The translations under genes and the position numbers were made by a program. A stretch of DNA of 64,000 bases from Ruminiclostridium cellobioparum subsp. termitidis CT1112 (lineage in GTDB: Bacteria; Bacillota; Clostridia; Acetivibrionales; DSM-1351): positions 1 through 64,000 of the forward strand of contig NZ_AORV01000022.1 in assembly GCF_000350485.1 (NCBI RefSeq). The letters are read 5' to 3'. Positions 1 to 8,440 of the stretch are shown one piece after another. The notes beneath the pieces were generated by a model. That model worked only from the letters and a program-made list of their open reading frames with translations, made no database searches and had not been told where the DNA came from. Every line of letters starts with the position of its first letter. The first letter of the stretch is position 1.

Positions 1-1570
1 CTTTTCCCTTCATAAAGGTTTTTAGTTCAGAATTCAATTGGGGATTGGCTATGGAAGCCACATCAGGAGGTATGGGTGCTGTCCTGTTGATTTCCAGCCC
101 AAGGGGTATGACTGGGCTTATGGGTTTTGCAGCCTTCAATTTTGTTGGATCTTCTTTGGGTGCTATGCCGTTTTCTCCAAAATCCTGGTTTGTCTGAATT
201 AACTCAGCCTGTTTTGCCGACAGAACATTTTGTTCTGCCTCACTTTTAAATCCTTCCATCTGATTTGGATCGGCTTCTCCTGTCATTCCAATTGAAGGTG
301 TATTCTTCGAGTACTGTCTGGCCTCGGCCATTACGTCATCTGCGTCGGCTTCGGGGTCTGAGCTCAATTTAATGTCACCGGGTATTCCCTCGTGTGCCCT
401 GCCCCCTGTTTTCTCGCTCCTGAAGTCAGCAGGCTCATTATGCTTTATTTCCTTTACCTTATTGGCAGCGGGCCTGCTCTGCTCCTTCTTTCCGGGAAGT
501 CCTGTAGGCGTGGCAATCTCAGGCATGACAGCCTGAGTCTTTGCCCGCTGTTTCTCAAAGGCACCGTCTGAAACAGCCGTGGCCTGGGAGAATGCATTAA
601 CTGCTTCGGTAGGTGGAATGCTTCCCAGCTGATTCAGTATCTTTAAGGGGTCTTCGCCCGATATTTTAACTGCAGGTGCCTTAGCTGCCTGCTTTTGAGC
701 CTTCTCAGTATTTGCAGTGCTTTCAGCCTTGTCTGCTTTTTCAGAGCCTGCGGGAGCTGGAGTTGGGACATCTTCCACAGGTGACACGGCTTCCTGTTTG
801 GCCTGGACATCTTTATTAGCAGTTGCTGTGTCTTCCTTGGGGGAAGCAGGTTTTGATTCTTTATCTGTCTGGGGATTTATTTCACCTTTGGTTTCAGGCT
901 TTGTTGGAAGGGGCTCTTTATTTTGCTGTAAAGTCTCCTGCGGCGAAGAGTTTTCCTTGGCCGGTTCACTCTCTTTTAGGCTTACTTGCTTACCGATATT
1001 ACTGCCTGCATCGGATTTACTTAAAACAGTGCCGGTATTTCCCCCTGCATCTGATTTATTTAGAGCAGTTTCAGCGTTGGACTTTTCTGCCGTTACCGGA
1101 GCAGCCTTTTCCTTTGTTTCCTGCTTTTCAACCTTTTGTTCAGCCGGCCCGGATGCCTCTGACGACCTGCTGTTCAGGTCACCTGAGTCACTTTGTTCCC
1201 CGCTTTTTTCCACGGTCTTACTGCCGGCATCCTGCTGCTGTAATCCGGACTGTTGTTTTTCCGATTGCTGCATTTTAGAATCCGTCTGCTTGTCCTGAGT
1301 GCCGGGAGTAGTTTCTTTGTCTTGACCAGGTTGGCTGTTTTTTGGAGGTATCTTTTTAATATCGGTAAGCAGCTTAATAACTGCCTGGTTTCCGATGGTT
1401 TTCTGTAGGATATTTATATCCTGCTGTGTCAATGAATTGGGCAGTCTTTTGAGACGTTGAATTATTTCTATATAGTTGGGCTGCTTGACTAAAGATTTTT
1501 GCCTGGATGATGAGTTCTGAAGGTTTTTATTCTGTGCAGCTGCCGATTTATACGGTGCTCTGGTGTACAT
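1..1570 (-). CDS. Large Lys/Gln/Pro-rich protein with eCIS-type N-terminal motif (partial, runs off left edge)
   Basis: An uninterrupted minus-strand frame of 523 codons begins at ATG 1570, with AGGAG about 9 bases upstream, and is still open at base 2, so the 3' end lies outside the window. Near the N terminus (residues 55-68) it reads LQKTIGNQAVIKLL, matching the L-Q-x-T-x-G-N-x-A-V-x-x-L-L signature I know from DUF4157-type proteins encoded beside extracellular contractile injection systems (eCIS). Residues about 75-420 are low complexity, rich in K, E, Q, S, P and A, with an imperfect tandem repeat containing K-S-D-A-G; the rest, up to residue 523, is more ordered. No signal peptide or membrane segment is seen, as expected for a protein loaded into an injection particle. 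The HExxH core of DUF4157 is not in the visible part. Function is inferred from the motif alone; another large cytoplasmic or structural protein is possible. Confidence 0.72.
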   Translation of the reverse strand, partial: MYTRAPYKSAAAQNKNLQNSSSRQKSLVKQPNYIEIIQRLKRLPNSLTQQDINILQKTIGNQAVIKLLTDIKKIPPKNSQPGQDKETTPGTQDKQTDSKMQQSEKQQSGLQQQDAGSKTVEKSGEQSDSGDLNSRSSEASGPAEQKVEKQETKEKAAPVTAEKSNAETALNKSDAGGNTGTVLSKSDAGSNIGKQVSLKESEPAKENSSPQETLQQNKEPLPTKPETKGEINPQTDKESKPASPKEDTATANKDVQAKQEAVSPVEDVPTPAPAGSEKADKAESTANTEKAQKQAAKAPAVKISGEDPLKILNQLGSIPPTEAVNAFSQATAVSDGAFEKQRAKTQAVMPEIATPTGLPGKKEQSRPAANKVKEIKHNEPADFRSEKTGGRAHEGIPGDIKLSSDPEADADDVMAEARQYSKNTPSIGMTGEADPNQMEGFKSEAEQNVLSAKQAELIQTNQDFGENGIAPKEDPTKLKAAKPISPVIPLGLEINRTAPIPPDVASIANPQLNSELKTFMKGK

Positions 1571-1851
1571 CCTTTTCAACTCCTAAAATTTATTCTCCAT
1601 AAATTTATTCCTATATTGAATAGTAAATTTCGAAGCTGATTTAACACCCGGATTTTTAAAATTTTTTTAAAACTCATTACAGTCGATTAGTTATTTTTAC
1701 TAAATTTACACTAATTTTAGGTTGTATTATTTGTATTTATTTGATAATCTATATTCGTATAATTCTATACTAATTGAACAATTGTATCATGGCTTTTATC
1801 ACTATTTGCATCGCTGCCCGGCAGAAAAACAGAGGTTAAATAGAGGTTTAA
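1571..1851. promoter_or_regulatory. AT-rich divergent intergenic region
   Basis: This 281-base gap separates the leftward gene starting at 1570 from the rightward sensing operon starting at 1852, so it should hold promoters for both. It is very AT-rich, with several TATAAT-like hexamers (one near 1759), but I could not pair any convincingly with a -35 box at 16-18 bases. Just before the 1852 start there is a short direct repeat, AGAGGTTAAAT then AGAGGTTTAAAT; the second copy is the ribosome site. Confidence 0.4.
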
Positions 1852-2871
1852 ATGAACAAAAAGAAAAAGTTTGTTATCTTATTCATCTCCTTATTCTTGG
1901 TTCTAACAATTGCAATTGCAACCGTACTTATAAATTCCGTCAGAGAGGAATCGGCTCCTATTGATGACAAGTTTGCCCAAAGCGTTGAAAAACCAGACTA
2001 TCATTTTGCCGTGATAGCGCCGAGTTCATATGACCCCTTCTGGAGCGATGTAAAAAAGGGAGCCTTCAAGGCCGCCAGGGAATTTAATGTTGCAGTTGAA
2101 TTCAACAGTCCCAGATTCACAAATCTGGATGAAGAACTTCAATATCTCAATATAGCCATTGCGTCAAACGTGGATGGCATTGCAACACATGTTCCCGACG
2201 AAACCATGTTTACGCCGGTTATAAACAATGCAATAAAAAACAATATTCCCGTGGTAACTGTTGAGAGTGACGCCAACAACAGCGGGAGAATGGCCTATAT
2301 AGGAAATAACAATTATGAGGTGGGTACGGTAGGCGGTAAAATGGTTGCTGATGCCACCGACGGAAAATCGAAGGTCGCCATCATTTTAAACGGTTACATC
2401 CCTGATGCAGGCGATGTTTCCCAGAACCTTCGCGTCACCGGCTTCAAGGATGCGGTCAAATCCTACAAGGGGAAAGTGGACATAGAAGAAATACGCATTT
2501 CAGGCATGGGTATATTCAGTGCCGGTGAAATAGCCAATGAGCTTATAACCAACAATCCCCAGATAAACGCAATCTTTTGTACAAACCCCAGGGATACTCT
2601 CGGTGTTACACAGATGGTAGTGGATTTGAACAAGGTCGGCCAGATAAAAGTTGTAGGCTCCGGCAGTTATCCGGAAATACTGAGATATATAGAAAAGAAT
2701 GTAATATACGGAAGTGTAGTGAGTGATCCGCAGGACATGGGTTACAAAGCCATACGGGCCCTGGTTGAACTGAAGACTGCCAAAAGGACTTCGGCCTATG
2801 TAGGTACTGAGGTATATGCTGTTACAAAAGATAATGTGGCTGCCCTTTCTACTGGAGATACAGGTAAATAA
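1852..2871 (+). CDS. Membrane-anchored periplasmic-type sugar-binding protein (RbsB/XylFII-like sensor subunit)
   Basis: This 339-residue protein has the type I periplasmic binding fold (Peripla_BP_4 family). A Lys-rich N terminus is followed by one hydrophobic segment (about residues 7-29) with no lipobox cysteine, so it is probably an uncleaved membrane anchor facing outward. The rest is one binding domain, with D-G-I-A-T in the first lobe and the D-P-Q-D-M-G-Y-K-A ligand-contact region near the C terminus. GAGG lies 5 bases before the ATG. It is the first gene of a tight operon with a sensor kinase (2902) and response regulator (4430). Known precedent is the XylFII-LytS-YesN three-component xylose sensor of Clostridium beijerinckii, where the binding protein docks on the kinase and does not transport. 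That role is inferred here. Sequence is closer to ribose-type than xylose-type binding proteins, so the ligand is unsure. Confidence 0.85.
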   Translation: MNKKKKFVILFISLFLVLTIAIATVLINSVREESAPIDDKFAQSVEKPDYHFAVIAPSSYDPFWSDVKKGAFKAAREFNVAVEFNSPRFTNLDEELQYLNIAIASNVDGIATHVPDETMFTPVINNAIKNNIPVVTVESDANNSGRMAYIGNNNYEVGTVGGKMVADATDGKSKVAIILNGYIPDAGDVSQNLRVTGFKDAVKSYKGKVDIEEIRISGMGIFSAGEIANELITNNPQINAIFCTNPRDTLGVTQMVVDLNKVGQIKVVGSGSYPEILRYIEKNVIYGSVVSDPQDMGYKAIRALVELKTAKRTSAYVGTEVYAVTKDNVAALSTGDTGK

Positions 2872-2901
2872 TGCCAACGGTATTTAATTAAGGATGAATT
2901 T

Positions 2902-4437
2902 ATGATAAAATTTTTCAGTAGATTTCTAATAAAAAACAAAATACGAAAAAAACTTATTCTATATTTTATGATCACAACCATCCTAATGGCCGCAGCAAGT
3001 TTTTATACCTACTATAATGCCAGAATGTTAATGAGTCAGATGGACTCCCTGTTTATCAGCAACATATCCCTTAACGAACTCCAGGACGCTGTTACAGACG
3101 TTCAGCAGTATCTGGAAAGTTATTTGGATACCGAACATTCAGATAGTTTCAGAGGCTTTATAGGTTCAAAAAACAAATTGCAGCAGCTGTCTGAAATTAT
3201 TACCGAAGAAGCAGACTACAGTTCCAACGGACTTTTGCAAAGAGACATAGCAAACATGATAAACAATTACCTGGATATTGCCTATAATGCTGTTCAGGCA
3301 AAGCGTGCCCGTGATATAAACAGGTATACCGCCTATTATAACGATGCAAACAGAGTTTTTGGATATATAGATATGTATATCAACAAGCTTAACAATGAAC
3401 TGCTCAAAGAGAATACCCAGAGATATCATGTGGTTGCCAGCAGGATAGACATTGTTCAGCTGATAAATATTGCCATAATTCTGGGAGTTATTTTATTTAA
3501 TCTCGTATTTATTGTACTTATTACTTATAAGACTACAAAGCCTATAATAACTTTATCCCAGGCGGCTGATGAAATTTCAAGAGGTAATTTCGATGTACCT
3601 CAGGTAGAATTTGATACCGAGGATGAGATAAGTGTTATGGCCAGTGCCTTTAATAAGATGGCCTCCAGCATACGGGAGCATATTGATACAATTGAGGAAC
3701 GGGCCTTGCTTCAGAACAAATTGAAGGAGCAGGAGCTTCAGAACCTGATAATGAAAACACATTTGAAGGAAGCCGAACTTCAGGCTCTGCAATCTCAAAT
3801 CAATCCTCACTTCATATTCAACACACTAAATACCGGCGCACAGATAGCAATGATGGAGGGTGCCGACAAGACCTGTTACTTTATTGAAAATGTTGCAAAC
3901 CTGTTCAGGTACAACCTTAAGAAACTTGACAGGGCAGTATCCCTGAGTGAGGAAATAAACAACATCAGAACCTACATCTATATACTCAAGACCCGCTTCA
4001 CCGACAGAGTGGAGTTCATTGAGGATATTGAAGCCGAAAACCTGGATATACAAATGCCCTGCATGATTCTTCAGCCTATTGTTGAAAATGCATTCATTCA
4101 TGGGATAAGCAACATGGAGTCAGGCGGGAGGATAACCCTGTCGGTAAGGAACAGTAAGACTTATGCAGAAATAACGGTTTCGGATAACGGTAAAGGAATG
4201 AACCGGAAAAAAGTTGATCAATTGCTGGGTAAGGCTGAAGAAGCATCTCCGGATGAGCCCAGCGGTATCGAGGCAAAGAAAGGGCATACCACCGGTATCG
4301 GTATGGGGAATGTGATCAGCAGGCTTAATATCTTTTATGGCCAGGACAATATTGTCAGTATTGAAAGCAGTCCTGATGAAGGGACCTCGGTATGTCTGAA
4401 AATACCTGTCAGTGTAAAGGAGCATGTGAATGTATAA
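2902..4437 (+). CDS. LytS/YesM-type sensor histidine kinase
   Basis: The 511-residue membrane kinase has TM1 (about 17-38), an extracytoplasmic helical sensor region (about 39-185), TM2 (about 186-208), HAMP (about 209-262), a coiled coil, a His_kinase domain (PF06580 type) with N-P-H-F-I-F-N-T-L-N carrying phospho-acceptor His303, and a C-terminal HATPase with V-E-N-A-F-I-H-G (N box) and D-N-G-K-G-M (G1 box). A small helical outer domain is what a kinase that reads a separate binding protein would have, rather than a dCACHE domain that binds sugar itself. AAGGATG serves as ribosome site. The 3' end overlaps the response regulator gene by 8 bases, implying translational coupling. Likely input is the binding protein at 1852, possibly also the lipoprotein at 6049; this is inference from C. 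beijerinckii LytS. Confidence 0.9.
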   Translation: MIKFFSRFLIKNKIRKKLILYFMITTILMAAASFYTYYNARMLMSQMDSLFISNISLNELQDAVTDVQQYLESYLDTEHSDSFRGFIGSKNKLQQLSEIITEEADYSSNGLLQRDIANMINNYLDIAYNAVQAKRARDINRYTAYYNDANRVFGYIDMYINKLNNELLKENTQRYHVVASRIDIVQLINIAIILGVILFNLVFIVLITYKTTKPIITLSQAADEISRGNFDVPQVEFDTEDEISVMASAFNKMASSIREHIDTIEERALLQNKLKEQELQNLIMKTHLKEAELQALQSQINPHFIFNTLNTGAQIAMMEGADKTCYFIENVANLFRYNLKKLDRAVSLSEEINNIRTYIYILKTRFTDRVEFIEDIEAENLDIQMPCMILQPIVENAFIHGISNMESGGRITLSVRNSKTYAEITVSDNGKGMNRKKVDQLLGKAEEASPDEPSGIEAKKGHTTGIGMGNVISRLNIFYGQDNIVSIESSPDEGTSVCLKIPVSVKEHVNV

Positions 4438-6052
4438 GTTATTGATTGCCGACGATGAGCAGATTGTAATAGATTCTCTTTTCTTTATAGTAAACAAGAT
4501 CTTTCCCGGCATTTTTTCCATTGAGTCGGCCCGTTCCGGCAGGGAAGCTATTGAAAAAGCGGAAAGATTCATACCGGATATAATTTTCATGGATATAAAC
4601 ATGCCCGGTATAAATGGTATAGAGGCCATCAGGGAACTTCGGAACAAGCTCCTGGACTGTGTATTTATCATCCTTACCGCCTTCGATCAGTTTGACTTCG
4701 CCAAAGATGCACTCAAATTGGGTGTTTCGGAATATTTACTCAAGCCTGTTAACAGGGAGAAAATAATCTCAACCCTGCAAAAAAGTATTGATGATATAAA
4801 AAAAGAGCGCATAAAGAGGAAGAAGGAACTGGATCTTAAGGAAAAAATGGAAAATATCCTCCCCGTTCTTGAAAATGGCTTTATCTACTCCATGCTTTTT
4901 TTGGATGATAATTCTGCAGAATTGGAGAGCTACCGGAATATTTTCGAGATAGAAGAAACCGGAGGTTATATTATGACCGTTGAATTTGCCCAGTCCAATG
5001 ACTGCGGTAAAATGGTCAACAGAATAGGGCTCAGCATTAAAAGCCAATCCTTCTATCCTTACTTACGAGATATATTAAAAGCCAGATGCAGGTGTTTTGT
5101 GGGCCCTGCCATTCTTAACAGGATTATTGTCTATATACCCGCCGAAACCGAGACCGACGAGTACTCAAGAAGGCTTGAGGCGGTCAATATAGCCGAACAA
5201 ATCCATAGCCAGATATCCCAAAAGGTGGATGCCGACTTCTACATAGGAATAGGACGCTGTTACAGCGGTTTTGACAACATTTACCTCTCCTATGAAGAGT
5301 CACTCAGAGCAATACGCTTTATAAACGGAACAGGCATCCTGCATATAATGGACATACCCACTGAGAAAGAGCTTCCGGCTGAGAAATACCCTATTTCAAA
5401 AGAGAAACTGTTATTGGAAAAGGTGGCCCTGGGAGAGAGGGAGTCATCTACACAGGCCTTTTGTCATATATTTGAATGGTTGGCGGTGGAATACTATGGA
5501 TCTGTCAATAAAATAAGGTCCAAGCTCACGGAAATAATGATTCTCATATCCCGGCTGGCCTATGATTATAATATTACCGATAACCTTAGCAGCATTGACT
5601 TTATATCCGAGCTTCAAACCCTTGACACTCTCACGGAATTAAAGCACTGGTGCCTTGAAAGAATAGATTATATTACCAAGGGTATCTCGGAATCCAGAGA
5701 AAAAAAGACAAATACGCTTATTATAAAAGCTGTTGAATATATAAAGGAAAATTACAGAACCGAAATTACTCTTGAGGAAGTATCAAAGGAAGTCAACATC
5801 AGTCCCCACTATTTCAGCAAGCTTTTTAAAGAAGAAATGGGTGAAAATTTTATTGATTACCTTACCAATCTGAGGATCAATGCGGCCAAGGAAATAATGA
5901 AGAGCAGTCTGATGAGCGTTAAGGAAATATGTTATGAAATCGGTTATGGTGACCCGAATTATTTCAGCAGGATATTTAAAAAAGCGGTAGGTGTTACACC
6001 CACTGAGTACAGGGACAGTATTCTATACATGAATAAGGATGGTGTTTCTTGA
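4430..6052 (+). CDS. YesN-type response regulator with AraC DNA-binding domain
   Basis: The 540-residue regulator has an N-terminal receiver domain with acidic pocket D8/D9, phospho-acceptor Asp55 in I-I-F-M-D-I-N-M-P-G, the conserved Thr in L-T-A-F and Lys in L-K-P-V. A poorly conserved middle region (about 140-420) follows, then an AraC-family double helix-turn-helix (about 440-535) ending in the typical Y-F-S-R-I-F-K-K...G-V-T-P-T-E-Y-R signature. It overlaps the kinase gene by 8 bases and the next gene (6049) by 4 (ATGA), so all four sensing genes are coupled. By analogy with YesN of the XylFII-LytS-YesN system it should activate the transporter genes at 8441-12357; the inverted repeat at 8380-8407 is a candidate site. 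Target and inducer are not shown by sequence. Confidence 0.9.
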   Translation: MYKLLIADDEQIVIDSLFFIVNKIFPGIFSIESARSGREAIEKAERFIPDIIFMDINMPGINGIEAIRELRNKLLDCVFIILTAFDQFDFAKDALKLGVSEYLLKPVNREKIISTLQKSIDDIKKERIKRKKELDLKEKMENILPVLENGFIYSMLFLDDNSAELESYRNIFEIEETGGYIMTVEFAQSNDCGKMVNRIGLSIKSQSFYPYLRDILKARCRCFVGPAILNRIIVYIPAETETDEYSRRLEAVNIAEQIHSQISQKVDADFYIGIGRCYSGFDNIYLSYEESLRAIRFINGTGILHIMDIPTEKELPAEKYPISKEKLLLEKVALGERESSTQAFCHIFEWLAVEYYGSVNKIRSKLTEIMILISRLAYDYNITDNLSSIDFISELQTLDTLTELKHWCLERIDYITKGISESREKKTNTLIIKAVEYIKENYRTEITLEEVSKEVNISPHYFSKLFKEEMGENFIDYLTNLRINAAKEIMKSSLMSVKEICYEIGYGDPNYFSRIFKKAVGVTPTEYRDSILYMNKDGVS

Positions 6053-7122
6053 TGAAGAATTTTCGACTAAGAGCCCTTTTGACAGGTTCAGCCCTTATTT
6101 TATCCATGTTTTTTACAGCAGGCTGTTCTTCCTCGTCCGAACAGGACAGACCTGCCGAAAAGAACGGAAAAATTACCATGGGCTTTTCCATGGCAACTTT
6201 ACAGGAGGAACGCTGGCAGCGGGATATGGATATCCTGGTTGCAAAGGCTAAAACCAAAGGTGCGGAAGTTATCGTACAAAATGCAAATAACAACTCCGAT
6301 GATCAGATCAAACAGGTCAAATACCTTCTGGATAAAAATATTGATATTCTTTTCATCGTACCCCAGGATTCCGAAAAATCCGCAGAAGCTGTGGATCTTG
6401 CCAAAAAGAAGGGTATCAAGGTAATTTGCTATGACCGCCTTATTAAAAATGCCAATGTCGACTTCTATGTATCCTTTGATAATACAAAGGTTGGTGAATA
6501 CATGGCATCACTCATGGTTTCAAAAGTCCCCATCGGTGACTATATTATAATCAACGGTGCAAAAACCGACTATAATAGTTATATGTATAATGAGGGGTAC
6601 AAAAATATTCTTAATAAATATATCTATGATAAGTCGATAAAAATAGTTGATGAAATATGGGCAAATGACTGGAGACCGGAAGACTCCTTCAAGTGTGTCG
6701 AGAAAGCACTTCAAAGCGGAAAAAAAATTGATGCCATACTGGCAGCAAATGACAGCCTGGCCGGTGCTGCCATAGAGGCGCTCGCCGAGCAGCAATTGGC
6801 TGGAAAAGTTTTGGTAGCAGGCCATGATGCCGATATTTCCGGCTGTCAGCGTGTTGCCGAGGGAACTCAGCTGCTGACAATATACAAGCCCATTGATCAA
6901 CTGGCTGAGAAAGCAGTAGATGTGGCCTTTGGCCTGCTCAAAAATAATTACTATGCGTGCAATACATATATCAGCGACGGGGAAAATGATATACCTTTTG
7001 CAAAGGTTGATCCCATAGTGGTTACAAAGGATAATCTGGTTGATACGGTAATAAGTGACGGCTTCCACAGACTTGAGGATGTATATCTCAATGTTCCGCG
7101 GAATCAATGGCCGGATAAATAA
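6049..7122 (+). CDS. XylF-like sugar-binding lipoprotein, fourth gene of the sensing operon
   Basis: This 357-residue lipoprotein has a signal peptide with lipobox F-F-T-A-G-C (Cys26), a Ser linker, then a Peripla_BP_4 domain. It shares the E-E-R-W...D start, the Y-D-R-L-I...F-Y-V-S-F-D-N turn, the A-A-N-D-S-L-A-G-A-A-I-E-A-L segment and the D-T-V-I-S-D-G-F-H end with E. coli XylF as I recall it, and is clearly a paralogue of the XylF at 8441. The start codon overlaps the response regulator stop (ATGA), so it is co-expressed with the sensor proteins rather than the permease. It could be a second sensory ligand carrier or a constitutive scavenger that feeds XylGH. Xylose as ligand is inferred from family resemblance only. 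Confidence 0.85.
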   Translation: MMKNFRLRALLTGSALILSMFFTAGCSSSSEQDRPAEKNGKITMGFSMATLQEERWQRDMDILVAKAKTKGAEVIVQNANNNSDDQIKQVKYLLDKNIDILFIVPQDSEKSAEAVDLAKKKGIKVICYDRLIKNANVDFYVSFDNTKVGEYMASLMVSKVPIGDYIIINGAKTDYNSYMYNEGYKNILNKYIYDKSIKIVDEIWANDWRPEDSFKCVEKALQSGKKIDAILAANDSLAGAAIEALAEQQLAGKVLVAGHDADISGCQRVAEGTQLLTIYKPIDQLAEKAVDVAFGLLKNNYYACNTYISDGENDIPFAKVDPIVVTKDNLVDTVISDGFHRLEDVYLNVPRNQWPDK

Positions 7123-7168
7123 GCATTATTTTTAAAGGATACAAGTTGTGACCGGAGGTCTGCAGCAA

Positions 7169-8170
7169 CTATGTCAGCCTTTTATGGTTAATATGCTGCG
7201 GAGGCTGCTCCAACCAACGGTTTTCAATCAATATATCCAGGCCGTCCTCCGAGTATTTGGCACTGTCCATCGCAGATGCGGAAAAATGCAGCTGAAGGTC
7301 ATGTCTCATGGCAGTGGCTAAACCTGCCCCGTCCTGAATAATACTTGACCCTATCAGTGTTACTATGTGAAATAGCATGAGTTTATCTGAAAACGGTGAA
7401 ACAGTAGAATCGGTTACAAAGGAATCAAATGTTGATGGAACCGGAATATTCTCATCGGTAAAAAACTCCACCAATTTTTTAGTCTTTTTAGTTGCGAGCT
7501 CCCTTCCCTTGAAGAAATAATCCTTCAGTTTGGCAGAACCTGCCACCTGGCCGAAGGCAGCGATCAAATCACCGCCAACCTTGTTAAATCTCAAATTGGC
7601 GAATATTGTAGTTATCTCCTGTGCCAGCAGATTTCTTTTTTGAGCAAACCAACCTCCCGCAAAGAAATCCTGAGTATCGATAAAGTCTATATTTTTTGTA
7701 AACTCAATCCTTGGTGATTTAATAAAAAGCCCCTGCTTCTGTAAGGTATCCACCGTCATATTGTATAATTCAACCGATTCCCGTATACATGAGGAAAAGA
7801 AATTCCTGATATCGATCCTGGAGCTGTGATTTAAAATCAAAGTATAATTGTTCATCCCTATCATGCCCATATTCAGCAAATAGAAAAGATAAAAGGGGTC
7901 GGTGAACAATTTGGGGGCGTCAAGGTCAACGTCCTCCCGGGTGAAGCCTTCTGGCACCGTAAGTCCATCTTTTTCGAATATACCGGAAATCAGATTTATA
8001 TGCTCTCTTGACATATCTTCGGCGTATTTAAGAATAAAATGTATTTCGGTATCATTGAGTGTTTTTATAAAATGCTCCAATACACAAATTGCTAAAGAAT
8101 CATACATATAAGTTGACCAAAGTCCTGAAACTTCAGACGATAAGATATCCAGCCTGGTTTTATCCTGCAT
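7169..8170 (-). CDS. DUF3231 family protein
   Basis: A 333-residue protein of the DUF3231 family (PF11553), known mostly from endospore-forming Bacillota and composed of two similar helical, ferritin-like halves. The halves are visible as about residues 1-165 and 170-325, each with a W-x-x-Y or G-G-W-F-A-Q opening and an E-H-I-N or L-F-H-I-V helix. No signal peptide or membrane segment. It lies alone on the minus strand, convergent with the gene ending at 7122 and divergent from xylF, interrupting the xylose island. Precise function is not established; family members are usually linked to spores or general stress, which I cannot test here. Confidence 0.8.
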   Translation of the reverse strand: MQDKTRLDILSSEVSGLWSTYMYDSLAICVLEHFIKTLNDTEIHFILKYAEDMSREHINLISGIFEKDGLTVPEGFTREDVDLDAPKLFTDPFYLFYLLNMGMIGMNNYTLILNHSSRIDIRNFFSSCIRESVELYNMTVDTLQKQGLFIKSPRIEFTKNIDFIDTQDFFAGGWFAQKRNLLAQEITTIFANLRFNKVGGDLIAAFGQVAGSAKLKDYFFKGRELATKKTKKLVEFFTDENIPVPSTFDSFVTDSTVSPFSDKLMLFHIVTLIGSSIIQDGAGLATAMRHDLQLHFSASAMDSAKYSEDGLDILIENRWLEQPPQHINHKRLT

Positions 8171-8440
8171 GTTGTTCCCTCCATATTAAATATTGACCGT
8201 ATTAGTATTTTCCTAAATTTGTACAAGTATGTAATAAGAATGTTCAGCCTTACTTAAATTGTCATTAAAAAAATGCTAATATTTACAGGTATAATTTTTA
8301 CCATCACAATTATAGTAAGACCTTAGTAATTCTCTCTAGCGACTTTAATCCCCCTCTGATATATCCTGTTAGTGTATCTGCAACAGCTGCCTGCTGCAGC
8401 CTGTTGCAAAAGAAAATATTACATTTCGGGAGGATTGTAT
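8171..8440 (+). promoter_or_regulatory. Divergent control region upstream of xylF
   Basis: The 270-base gap between the DUF3231 start (8170, minus) and xylF start (8441, plus) must carry the xylFGH promoter. The left part is AT-rich. The last 65 bases contain a GC-richer inverted repeat (8380-8407) just before the ribosome site GGGAGG (8428-8433). I did not find a clear sigma-A promoter pair or a CcpA cre consensus. Confidence 0.45.
8380..8407 (+). repeat. Inverted repeat 21 bases before the xylF ribosome site
   Basis: GCAACAG (8380-8386) and CTGTTGC (8401-8407) are perfect inverted arms, with an inner CTGC/GCAG pairing that extends the stem. It could be an operator for the YesN-type regulator or a 5' UTR hairpin; no U-tract follows, so it is not an intrinsic terminator. 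Confidence 0.55.

Noticed and set aside
717-1298. Plus-strand Ser/Cys-rich open frame of 193 codons
   Set aside because: It is the shadow of the Lys/Gln-rich minus-strand gene starting at 1570; no ribosome site and biased composition explained by the opposite strand.
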